The notes below the pieces were generated by a model. It was not told where the DNA came from and did not search any database. It saw only the letters and a list, made by a program, of their open reading frames with translations. A stretch of 64,000 nucleotides of DNA from Parafrigoribacterium_A soli. GTDB taxonomy: Bacteria > Actinomycetota > Actinomycetes > Actinomycetales > Microbacteriaceae. Below are positions 57,584-64,000 of this stretch, in pieces. Within the stretch, counting starts at the first letter, position 1. The number at the start of each line of letters is the position of its first letter. Location: contig NZ_JBELNZ010000004.1 of NCBI RefSeq assembly GCF_040227235.1, positions 248,001 through 312,000 on the forward strand. The letters run 5' to 3'. The position numbers and the translations under genes were made by a program.

Positions 57584-59731
57584 TTAGAAGAGGGTGGGCG
57601 TGCTCGACAGACCGGGGCCGGCGGGCAGCTCCTCGGCGATGAGGGACCGCGGAGCGGAGCCACCGTCGACGCGCGCACTCCCCCTGCCGAGTGCGGACGA
57701 GCGAACGGCGCCGGTTGCGGGATCGGCGCGACCGCGCTCGAGGCCATGGCTGCGGATGAGCGGTTTGATCTTCGCGGCGAGCCACTTGCGGTACTCCTTG
57801 GGCGCGTAGGCGCCACCCGCGTAGAGCTCCCGGTAGCGGGGCACAAGCTCGGGATGCGCGTCGGCCAGCCAGAGCATGAACCACTCCTTGACGCCGGGGC
57901 GGAGATGGAGCGCGGTGTACAGAACCGAGTCGGCGCCGGCATCCCGAATCTGCCGGAGGGCGGTGTCGAGGTGCGCGCGCGTGTCGGTGAGGTACGGGAG
58001 GATCGGCATCATGAACACGGAGCAGCCGAGGCCGTGCTCCTTCGCGGCGGTGACCGTGGCGAGTCTCGCCGCGGTGCTCGGGGTGCCGGGCTCGACGGAC
58101 TGCTGCAGTTCGTCGTCGTAGATGGCGATCGACATGGCGAGGTCAACGGGCACGAGTTCGCTCGCCTCGGCGAGCAGCGGAAGGTCGCGCCTCAGCAGCG
58201 TGCCCTTGGTGAGGATGCTGAACGGCGTGCCGCTATCGGCGAGCGCCGCGATGATGCCGGGCATCAGTCGGTAGCGGCCCTCCGCCCGCTGGTACGGGTC
58301 GGTGTTCGTGCCGAGCGCCACCGGATGCTTCGCCCAGCTCGGCTTCGCCAGCTCCTTCGCGAGCACCTCGGCCACGTTCACCTTCACGATGATCTCGCTG
58401 TCGAAGTCCTTGCCCGCGTCGAGCTCGAGGTAGCGGTGGGTGGGGCGGGCGAAGCAATTGTGACTGATCACCCCGTTGGCTATGAAGTCGCCCGTGCCGG
58501 TCGTGATGTCGATCATGTCCATGACTTCGCCGAGATCCTCGATGGAGACGACTTCGAGCCGCGCATTCGACTTCACGGCGAGGCCGTCCATATTCAGCTT
58601 GCGCGAGATGGCGGGCCCGGTCAGTCTGAAGAACCTCTGGCGCATGGCGAGCCCACCGGTGATTCGGATGTTCGCCACCCCGATCGAGTTGGCGGGTTCC
58701 CGCGTGTAGTCGATGGCTAGCTCATCGAGCGACTCGGCAATCTGCGCAAGCATCTCTTCCTTCTTGTTGCTGATGCGAAGGACGCCGCCGGAACAACTGC
58801 CTTCGGCATCGAATACCCCCGCCAGAAAGCCCGCGTGCCATTCGTTCGATGCCTGCGAGGTCCAGGCGATGATTCCCTCTATGCGCTCGACCGCCGCCCT
58901 GCTGGCGACACGGATCCCCTTCATGGCACGGCGCACATCCGTCTTCACTGAGAAGTCGAACGTGGTCGTCGCGACTCCTTCCTGGTCGAGGTACAAGCGA
59001 CTGCGGTTGAGGACCTCCTCGTCGGCGAGCGCCAGTCGAAACTGGTGGACCACGCCCGGTCGACCAGATGAACGGATGTAGGGGTGATGACCGATGTGTG
59101 CATCCCCGCGAATCATCCCGCACAGATATCCGCGGCGATAGTCCGCCGCAAAATACTGCGGTTGTTCGCTCTCTCTGAGACCAGTGGCGCCAAAACCCAT
59201 GAGCTTGTTCCGCCGTGTGAGATAGGGGCGCGTTGCAGGACCGCTCATCGCACCGGTGACGTGCTTCCACCCGCGATTGGAGAGGAAGCGGTGGTCTCCA
59301 CTGGCGACGATCTCTGTGCCATCCGCGAGGGACACACGATATCCAGGCTTGCGCGTGCTCCACGTCGCGTGGACGGTTGTGCGCACGTAGCGCCGGTACG
59401 CACCGCGCACCTCGGTGCCATAGATCTCATCGCCAACTCGCACATCCCAGAGCGGTTTCTGGCGCCCGTCCGCCATCAGAATGAGCGTTTCCGGGCCCAG
59501 GCAATAGGCGCAGGCATGACTGCAGCCACGATAGGGGTTGATGGTCCAGCCGAAGGGCATCGCGTTGCTCGAGCCGGGCACGTGGTTGAGGGCGCTCTTC
59601 GCGAGCACTTCGTGAAACGTGATTCCGGCGAACTCGGGAGTCTTCACGGAGCGGACGAAGTTCGAGAGTTTCGCGAGCCCCGGCAGAGCGGAGGGCTGCT
59701 CCGCTGCCAGTTCCTGCCCGCTCCACCTCAT
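57584..59731 (-). CDS. Rv2578c-family radical SAM protein containing an intein
   Basis: The precursor is 715 aa; removal of a 349-aa intein gives a 366-aa radical SAM protein. The cluster motif is GCSHACAYC in the precursor, with Cys70, Cys74 and Cys77. Cys77 is intein residue 1, and after splicing Cys426 (in NCFARPTHRYLEL) takes its place, restoring CxxxCxxC. The host domain continues with VALGTNTDPYQRAEGRYRLM and FSILTKGTLLRRDLPLL, as in spore photoproduct lyase-like/Rv2578c proteins. Met at 59731 is chosen by family start. A perfect LexA box lies 9 bp upstream, so it is probably damage-induced. Confidence 0.92.
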   Translation of the reverse strand: MRWSGQELAAEQPSALPGLAKLSNFVRSVKTPEFAGITFHEVLAKSALNHVPGSSNAMPFGWTINPYRGCSHACAYCLGPETLILMADGRQKPLWDVRVGDEIYGTEVRGAYRRYVRTTVHATWSTRKPGYRVSLADGTEIVASGDHRFLSNRGWKHVTGAMSGPATRPYLTRRNKLMGFGATGLRESEQPQYFAADYRRGYLCGMIRGDAHIGHHPYIRSSGRPGVVHQFRLALADEEVLNRSRLYLDQEGVATTTFDFSVKTDVRRAMKGIRVASRAAVERIEGIIAWTSQASNEWHAGFLAGVFDAEGSCSGGVLRISNKKEEMLAQIAESLDELAIDYTREPANSIGVANIRITGGLAMRQRFFRLTGPAISRKLNMDGLAVKSNARLEVVSIEDLGEVMDMIDITTGTGDFIANGVISHNCFARPTHRYLELDAGKDFDSEIIVKVNVAEVLAKELAKPSWAKHPVALGTNTDPYQRAEGRYRLMPGIIAALADSGTPFSILTKGTLLRRDLPLLAEASELVPVDLAMSIAIYDDELQQSVEPGTPSTAARLATVTAAKEHGLGCSVFMMPILPYLTDTRAHLDTALRQIRDAGADSVLYTALHLRPGVKEWFMLWLADAHPELVPRYRELYAGGAYAPKEYRKWLAAKIKPLIRSHGLERGRADPATGAVRSSALGRGSARVDGGSAPRSLIAEELPAGPGLSSTPTLF
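58457..59503 (-). other. Intein with LAGLIDADG-type homing endonuclease domain
   Basis: This is residues 77-425 of the precursor, 349 aa. It starts CLGPETLILMADG (block A), has EIVASGDHRFLSNRGW (block B, with His), and ends DFIANGVISHN before Cys+1 (blocks F and G, with His-Asn). Two dodecapeptide motifs, YLCGMIRGDAHIG and FLAGVFDAEGSCSG, mark a homing endonuclease, with acidic residues Asp and Glu/Asp retained, so it could be active. By eye its DNA looks less GC-rich than the flanking exteins. Confidence 0.95.
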
Positions 59732-59739
59732 CCCGATAG

Positions 59740-59755
59740 TCGAACATACGTTCGA
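59740..59755. promoter_or_regulatory. LexA (SOS) box upstream of the radical SAM gene
   Basis: TCGAACATACGTTCGA is a perfect match to the actinobacterial LexA consensus TCGAAC-N4-GTTCGA. It lies 9 bp before the start codon at 59731. Confidence 0.92.
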
Positions 59756-59792
59756 ATCTCTGTCAAGGCGCGCTACATCGTTGGCTTCCGCT

Positions 59793-59883
59793 GCATAACT
59801 CAGGCACAACGCGGATGCCGACGGCGCGACGCCGGCGATCACGTGCGTCCGCGTCGGATCGGCATCGAATTGCCTGAGTTACG
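59793..59883. repeat. 91-bp palindromic repeat with GCATAACTCAGGCA end (copy 4)
   Basis: GCATAACTCAGGCA at 59793-59806 faces TGCCTGAGTTACG at 59871-59883. The interior shares features such as CAACGCGG after the left arm and a central GATCACG with copy 1 (8493). It lies between the radical SAM and ABC-F genes. Confidence 0.88.
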
Positions 59884-59903
59884 AAGTGGTCGGATGGGGC
59901 GGG

Positions 59904-61649
59904 TCACGTGACGAGGGCGCCCGCGCGCAGTTCGACCCGCTCGCCCTGCCACCGGCGGCGCAACCAGCGGTCGTGGCTCGCGACGACCACCGCCCCCGGG
60001 TAGCCGCCCAGCGCATCCTCGAGTTCGGTGGCGAGCGACAGCGAGAGGTGGTTGGTCGGCTCGTCGAGGAGGAACACGTGCGGCGGCTTCGCGATGATCA
60101 GCGCGAGCGCCAGGCGCCGCTGCTGACCGAGCGAGAGCGCTGCAACCGGGCGGTCGAGGTCCCTCGGCGCGATGAGTCCGAGGCCCGAGAGCGGCAGAGC
60201 ATCCGCACGCCGCTCGCCCAGCGTCGACTCGTAGATCGACCTCGGCGACGCCGCGGGGTCGGCGAAGCGCACATCCTGTTCCAGAAGGCCGACCCGCAGC
60301 CCCCTGCGACGGTTCAGGATGCCCGAGTCGAGCGAGAGTCGCCCGGCCAGCACTCCGAGCAGGGTCGACTTTCCTGCGCCATTGGCTCCGGTCACCAGGA
60401 TGGAGCTCTGCGACGCGACGCTGAAGGCCGGCACGGTCAGTCGGGAGCCGACCACGGCATCCGTCAGCTGCAGCAGAAGCTCGTCACCGAGCACCTGCGA
60501 ACCGTGCGGGATGCCCGCGAAGCTGAGCACGGCGCTCGGCTTGCGCACCTGGGTCGCCTCGAGCTCCTCCAGCCGGGTGCGCGAGTTGCGCACCCGGCGG
60601 GCGATCTGCCCCTGCACCTTGTCGCCGCGCACGCCGAACGCCATCTTGTTTCTGTCGCGCATCGGCCGGTCGTGATTGATGTCGCGCGAGGTCACGTCGA
60701 CCGAATACCTGAGCCGCTTGAGTTCCTGTTGTTCGTCCGCGAACTGCGCCTCCCACAGCGCGCGTTCCGCCGACTTCTGCGCGAGATACGCGATGTAGAC
60801 GCCGCCGGGTTCAGCGGGCGGGTCGCCCGCAGAAGCCGCTTCCCCCGAGCCTGAGGCGCCGAATCGCGTGGTGCCGCGCCGCGACGGGTCGAGGTCGACG
60901 AGCTCCGTCGCGACCTCGTCGAGGAACGCGCGGTCGTGGCTCGCGAACACCACCGGCCCGTGCCAGCCCAACAGCTGCTCGCGAAGGAAGCCTGCGGCCT
61001 CGTCATCCAGGTGGTTGGTGGGCTCGTCGAGCAGCAGGGCGGTCGGGCGGCGCAACAGCAACGCGGCCAGCGCCAAGCGCGAACGCTGGCCGCCGGAGAC
61101 CTGGTCGAGCCTGCGGTCGAACGGGATGCCCTCCACCCCGAGCCCGGCGAGAATCTCGTCGCGTCTCGCCTCTACCGACCACACCTCGGCGAGCTCCGCG
61201 GCATCGAGTGCCCGGGCGTAGCGATCGGATGCGGCCGCGGGGTCGACGGCGCCGTGCGTCGAGGCCGCCTGCCCGCGGTCGTCACCCTGTGTCGCGAGCG
61301 CGGCAGCGGCATCCTCGAGTTCGCGCTCGATCGCCCTGACCTCGGCGAGCGCGTCTTCGATCAGGTGCGCAACAGTCGCGCTCGCAGCGAACTGCACCTC
61401 CTGCCAGAGGAAGCCGGTGCGCTGCGGCGTGCGTACGCTGCCTGCGCCCGGGCGCTCACCTCCGGCCAGGATGCGCAGCAGCGTGGACTTGCCCACGCCG
61501 TTCTCCCCGATGAGACCGAGGCGATGGGAGGCGTCGACGACGAGCGAGACGTCGGTGAGCACGCGGCGCTCACCGTAGCTGTGGGAGACTCCGTCGACGC
61601 GGAGGTGATTGATGTCGGCGTGCTGATGCGTAGTGGGGTGCTGAGCCAT
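59904..61649 (-). CDS. ABC-F family ATPase, possible ribosome-protection protein
   Basis: This 581-aa soluble protein has two ATPase domains and no membrane segment. Domain 1 has GENGVGKSTLLRILAG and VSGGQRSRLALAALLL with DEPTNHLD. Domain 2 has GANGAGKSTLLGVLAG, LSLGQQRRLALALI and DEPTNHLS. The interdomain linker is charged and helical (about residues 250-330, with RDRNKMAFGVRGDKVQG). ABC-F proteins act on the ribosome; several actinobacterial ones protect against macrolides or lincosamides. Met at 61649 gives the family N-terminus. The long leader with a mini-ORF suggests attenuation control. Confidence 0.87.
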   Translation of the reverse strand: MAQHPTTHQHADINHLRVDGVSHSYGERRVLTDVSLVVDASHRLGLIGENGVGKSTLLRILAGGERPGAGSVRTPQRTGFLWQEVQFAASATVAHLIEDALAEVRAIERELEDAAAALATQGDDRGQAASTHGAVDPAAASDRYARALDAAELAEVWSVEARRDEILAGLGVEGIPFDRRLDQVSGGQRSRLALAALLLRRPTALLLDEPTNHLDDEAAGFLREQLLGWHGPVVFASHDRAFLDEVATELVDLDPSRRGTTRFGASGSGEAASAGDPPAEPGGVYIAYLAQKSAERALWEAQFADEQQELKRLRYSVDVTSRDINHDRPMRDRNKMAFGVRGDKVQGQIARRVRNSRTRLEELEATQVRKPSAVLSFAGIPHGSQVLGDELLLQLTDAVVGSRLTVPAFSVASQSSILVTGANGAGKSTLLGVLAGRLSLDSGILNRRRGLRVGLLEQDVRFADPAASPRSIYESTLGERRADALPLSGLGLIAPRDLDRPVAALSLGQQRRLALALIIAKPPHVFLLDEPTNHLSLSLATELEDALGGYPGAVVVASHDRWLRRRWQGERVELRAGALVT

Positions 61650-61695
61650 TGCGGCCGCCCTTCTCGAGAACGAGCGTTCCCGCCGGGCGTGTGCA

Positions 61696-61789
61696 CATGA
61701 AGCAGCCAAGCGCCGAATGACGCGAGAAAGAGCCGGCTACGGTCCATGGGCGCCTCGGGCGCGGGATGGAAGGGTCGTTACAGCTTCAT
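61696..61789 (-). promoter_or_regulatory. Possible attenuator leader of the ABC-F gene
   Basis: On the minus strand a three-codon ORF, ATGAAGCTGTAA (61789-61778, Met-Lys-Leu), lies about 130 nt before the ABC-F start. Its first seven bases (AUGAAGC) are complementary to GCUUCAU at 61703-61697. Another palindrome, GAACGAGCGTTC, lies nearer the gene. Antibiotic-induced stalling on such mini-ORFs controls related genes. The rest of 61650-61973 contains a dispersed repeat and no gene. Confidence 0.4.
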
Positions 61790-61885
61790 AGCGTGAACGA
61801 GAGTAGCACAGGGGCTCTGGGCGCGTGTCGGGTTGGTTAGCTGTCGAGACCGGAACGGGCGGCACTCATCGCTCGGAAACTGTTG

Positions 61886-61965
61886 CCCCGCGGGGGTCTC
61901 GATAACGCTCGTGCCTCGCTACTCGACCAACGCGTGTTTCGTGGGTCGAGCCTGTCGAGACCGAG
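61886..61965. repeat. Dispersed GTCTCGATA / CTACTCGACC repeat, left of the HNH gene
   Basis: The region has GGGTCTCGATAACGCTCGTG, then CTCGCTACTCGACCAACGCG, then GGGTCGAGCCTGTCGAGACC. The same repeat type lies on the other side of the HNH gene (63474-63615) and at 13761. The HNH gene is thus bracketed by related repeats. Confidence 0.65.
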
Positions 61966-61973
61966 GCGGCGTG

Positions 61974-63368
61974 TCAGGTACTGCGCTCGATCCGTTCTAC
62001 CCAGTGCGTTGGAGTTGTTCGTGTTGCAGGTCGTGAAGAGCTGCGCTCTTCTAGGAGGTGGTGGTACCGGCAGAGCAGGATTCCGTCGGCGATGTTCGTC
62101 TCGCCGTGGTCTCTGGCCCAGTGGTTGATGTGGTGGGCTTCGCTCCAGGATGCGGGGCGGTCGCAGTCGGGCCAGCGGCATCCGCCGTCTCGGGCGGCTA
62201 AGCCGATGCGTTGCCGGGCGGTGTAGAGGCGTTGCTCCCGGCCAAGGTCGACGCATTGTCCGTCGCTGTCGAAGACCACCGGCACGACACCGCTGGTGCA
62301 CACGGCCCGGTCGATGGTTTCGATCGAGACCGGGGCGTGCTGGCCTTCAATTCGACCGTGACCGGTGCCGGACTCGAGGGTGCTTCGGGTGACGAGCATC
62401 CGCACGGCGGGGCGGCGGGAGCCGAGGACGTTGCGTGCGGCGGTCTTCTCGTCAGTGCTGGCGCCAATCCGGAGGACGGCCATGATGCCGTCGAAGGCGA
62501 GTTGCTCGAGCGTGCGCGGGTCCGCTTCGATCGCGTGATTGCGGGTCGTATCGCTGAGGTCGACCATGCGCGGCCCACCACGACGCGGGGAGGTGAGAGC
62601 GTCGTAGATGCCATCCAGGTAGGCCGCGTTCTCCGGGTCAGCGAGTAGTCTGTATGCGGTCATCCCGTCGGGCCTGCGGAACCGTCGGAACGAACGTGCC
62701 TGCCGACGGGCTCGTTCCCGGTCGGCGATACCGACCTCGTCCAGGTCATCACGCAGAGCCCGAGCACGGATCAACAGCTGGTCAGCATTCAGGGTGCCTG
62801 CGGTGCCGCCCGCACTGGCGGTATCGTCGACGTGCCGGGTGGCAGTGTCAACCAAACTTGTGGCGGCCTCAGCCAGAGCATCCGCACTGATGTGTTCGCC
62901 GGGTTCCCCGAGGCCGGCACGGATCGCTTCGGCCGCGTCGATCGAGATGTTCCCTGCCGCAATAGCCTGGCCTACCGTCACCAGCCACGGGCGAGTCAAC
63001 TCCGGCGGAACCTCCCCGGTCTTCTCGCAGGTAGTGACCAGCTCGGCTTCGTGAATGATGAGCCCGGTGCGCACCAGCCTTCCCGCCTCACGACTGGTCG
63101 ACCCAGTCAAGCTCTGCACCAGGTGCTCCGGAGTGCGAAACCCGGTGCGTTGCGCCAGACCGTCGAACCCGTGCTGCCGGGTGGAGCGGCGTGCGATCTC
63201 CCCCGCGACAGCAGCCGCGGAAGGCCCGACCCTGCGGCCGATGTCTGCGAGCGCTTCAGACATCCCGAGCAACTCCTCGTCGGACAGAGCCGCGAGCGTC
63301 ACCGAATCCCGCGGCAACGCCGCGGCTGCAGCAGCCATTGCGGCGAGGGAATCGGTGAATCGGGCCAT
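61974..63368 (-). CDS. DUF222/HNH endonuclease domain protein (13E12-like)
   Basis: This 464-aa protein has an N-terminal DUF222 helical domain (ALPRDSVTLAALSDEELLGM to DGMTAYRLLADPENAAYLDG) and a C-terminal HNH nuclease domain: CRWPDCDRPASWSEAHHINH followed by ILLCRYHHLLEE. HNH His and Asn/His residues and the four zinc Cys are in place. The family is multi-copy in actinobacteria and may be mobile. Met at 63368 has GGGAGAA upstream; the frame is open to 63581. A perfect LexA box lies just upstream. Confidence 0.9.
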   Translation of the reverse strand: MARFTDSLAAMAAAAAALPRDSVTLAALSDEELLGMSEALADIGRRVGPSAAAVAGEIARRSTRQHGFDGLAQRTGFRTPEHLVQSLTGSTSREAGRLVRTGLIIHEAELVTTCEKTGEVPPELTRPWLVTVGQAIAAGNISIDAAEAIRAGLGEPGEHISADALAEAATSLVDTATRHVDDTASAGGTAGTLNADQLLIRARALRDDLDEVGIADRERARRQARSFRRFRRPDGMTAYRLLADPENAAYLDGIYDALTSPRRGGPRMVDLSDTTRNHAIEADPRTLEQLAFDGIMAVLRIGASTDEKTAARNVLGSRRPAVRMLVTRSTLESGTGHGRIEGQHAPVSIETIDRAVCTSGVVPVVFDSDGQCVDLGREQRLYTARQRIGLAARDGGCRWPDCDRPASWSEAHHINHWARDHGETNIADGILLCRYHHLLEERSSSRPATRTTPTHWVERIERST

Positions 63369-63385
63369 GCCCAATTCTCCCACAT

Positions 63386-63401
63386 TCGAACGTATGTTCG
63401 A
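63386..63401. promoter_or_regulatory. LexA (SOS) box upstream of the HNH gene
   Basis: TCGAACGTATGTTCGA is a perfect match to TCGAAC-N4-GTTCGA. It lies 17 bp before the HNH start. 13E12-family genes in mycobacteria also carry LexA boxes. Confidence 0.93.
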
Positions 63402-63473
63402 CCAAAATGTGGATAACTTCTTCTCCACAGATTTGCCGCAGAGAGGAGAGGACGAACTCTGGTTGCGCCGGAG

Positions 63474-63615
63474 GTCTCGATACACTCGCTGCACGAGCAC
63501 TCGACCCGCGTACGTGCGCGAGCACTCGACTCGGTCAACGGGGTCTCGATACGCAGGCTCGTGGCTCGCCACCCGACCCACGGGGAGGCAGGAGGTCTCG
63601 ACAGGCTCGACCCGC
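63474..63615. repeat. Dispersed GTCTCGATA-type repeats, right of the HNH gene
   Basis: Two or three degenerate units (GGTCTCGATACACTCGCTGC, GGGTCTCGATACGCAGGCTC, GGTCTCGACAGGCTCGACCC) occur in tandem between the HNH gene and the mqo stop. No gene is seen in 63402-63618. Confidence 0.7.
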
Positions 63616-63618
63616 GAG

Positions 63619-64000
63619 TTACCTGAGCTGCAGAGCCTTGCCGGTCGCGGTGAGCGTCTTCTTCGCGAGCTTCGGCTCCGGCGCCAACGGTTTGCCGTAG
63701 CTCGGAATCATCGCCTGCAACTGCGGCTGCCATCCGTCGATGCGGTCGGGGAAGCAGCGCTTCAGCACGTCGAGCATGATGGGCACAGCCGTGGATGCGC
63801 CGGGCGACGCTCCCAGCAGGCCCGCAATGCTGCCGTCGGCGGAGGAGACCACCTCGGTGCCGAACTGCAGCACTCCGCCCTTCTTGGCATCCTTCTTGAT
63901 CACCTGCACGCGCTGGCCCGCCGTGATCTTGTACCAGTCGTCCGGGTCGGCATCCGGCATGAACGCGGCCAGTTCCTTGAACTTGGTGGCCTTGCTCGCG
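63619..64000 (-). CDS. mqo: Malate:quinone oxidoreductase, C-terminal part (cut by window edge)
   Basis: The visible 126 residues include FKELAAFMPDADPDDWYKIT, AGQRVQVIKKD, EVVSSADGSIAGLLGASPGA (then STAVPIMLDVLKRCFP) and MIPSYGKPL, which match the end of the membrane-associated, FAD-dependent malate:quinone oxidoreductase. It would feed electrons from malate to quinone, parallel to succinate dehydrogenase at the other end of the window. The gene continues beyond base 64000. Confidence 0.93.
   Translation of the reverse strand, partial: ASKATKFKELAAFMPDADPDDWYKITAGQRVQVIKKDAKKGGVLQFGTEVVSSADGSIAGLLGASPGASTAVPIMLDVLKRCFPDRIDGWQPQLQAMIPSYGKPLAPEPKLAKKTLTATGKALQLR

Noticed and set aside
61361..61747. 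128-codon frame starting in the ABC-F leader (MDRSRLFLASFG...)
   Set aside because: It overlaps the ABC-F coding start out of frame and has no domain. Its first codons could at most act as a leader peptide.

Overview
The window looks like a chromosomal segment of a high-GC actinobacterium, most likely family Microbacteriaceae. Supporting signs are the GC-rich third codon positions, the block topA-tmk-holB next to a tad/flp pilus cluster with a 6C small RNA, actinobacterial-type LexA boxes (TCGAAC-N4-GTTCGA), a DUF222/HNH (13E12-like) protein, an Rv2578c-type radical SAM protein carrying an intein, a mevalonate pathway, and short dispersed repeats of the GGTCGCTGAGCTTGTCGAAG and GCATAACTCAGGCA kinds. 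No prophage, complete insertion sequence, rRNA or CRISPR array was seen.

Layout. 0-9.5 kb: edge of a mannose-1-phosphate guanylyltransferase gene, the sdhCDAB operon (sdhB ends in a 27-bp tandem repeat), a YihY/BrkB membrane protein, exonuclease III, trpS, a HAD hydrolase and an AbiEi/DUF559-like protein surrounded by palindromic repeats. 9.9-13.7 kb: FMN riboswitch and ribD-ribE-ribBA-ribH, translationally coupled at the end. 13.9-19.9 kb: mevalonate locus, with mvaS divergent from mvaD, phosphomevalonate kinase and a single ORF fusing class II HMG-CoA reductase to mevalonate kinase. 20-23 kb: a tiny HTH regulator with paired palindromes, an ABC exporter whose nucleotide-binding domain holds an in-frame repeat insertion, and a TrmH-type methyltransferase. 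23-31.7 kb: nitrilase-permease-nitrilase genes with a divergent GntR regulator, nicotinamidase, a PBP4-type DD-peptidase, an oxidoreductase and a secreted CAP-like protein.

32-36.5 kb is the most unusual part. It is a compact four-gene operon: a holo-ACP synthase fused to an acyl carrier protein, an acyl-CoA-dehydrogenase-like flavoprotein whose usual C-terminal catalytic Glu position is not Glu, a seryl-tRNA-synthetase-like amino acid:[carrier protein] ligase, and a double alpha/beta hydrolase. The inferred logic is activation of the carrier, loading of an amino acid as a thioester, oxidation, and release or transfer. The product is unknown.

36.6-64 kb: aldo/keto reductase with divergent TetR regulator and clear operators, tRNA-Thr(CGT), a second tiny HTH regulator with paired palindromes, a TAP-like lipoprotein hydrolase, holB, tmk, topA, the tad cluster with the 6C RNA, ridA, a class A PBP with PASTA domains, a metallophosphoesterase, tRNA-Pro(CGG) with a strong terminator, a three-gene signalling unit (histidine kinase, degenerate kinase-like protein, LuxR response regulator) followed by thymidine kinase, the intein-containing radical SAM gene, an ABC-F protein with a possible attenuator leader, the HNH protein, and the C-terminal part of malate:quinone oxidoreductase. 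A G/C-rich motif (ACCCCC-N5-GAGGG) recurs upstream of the kinase operon, the carrier-protein operon and the CAP gene and may define a small regulon.
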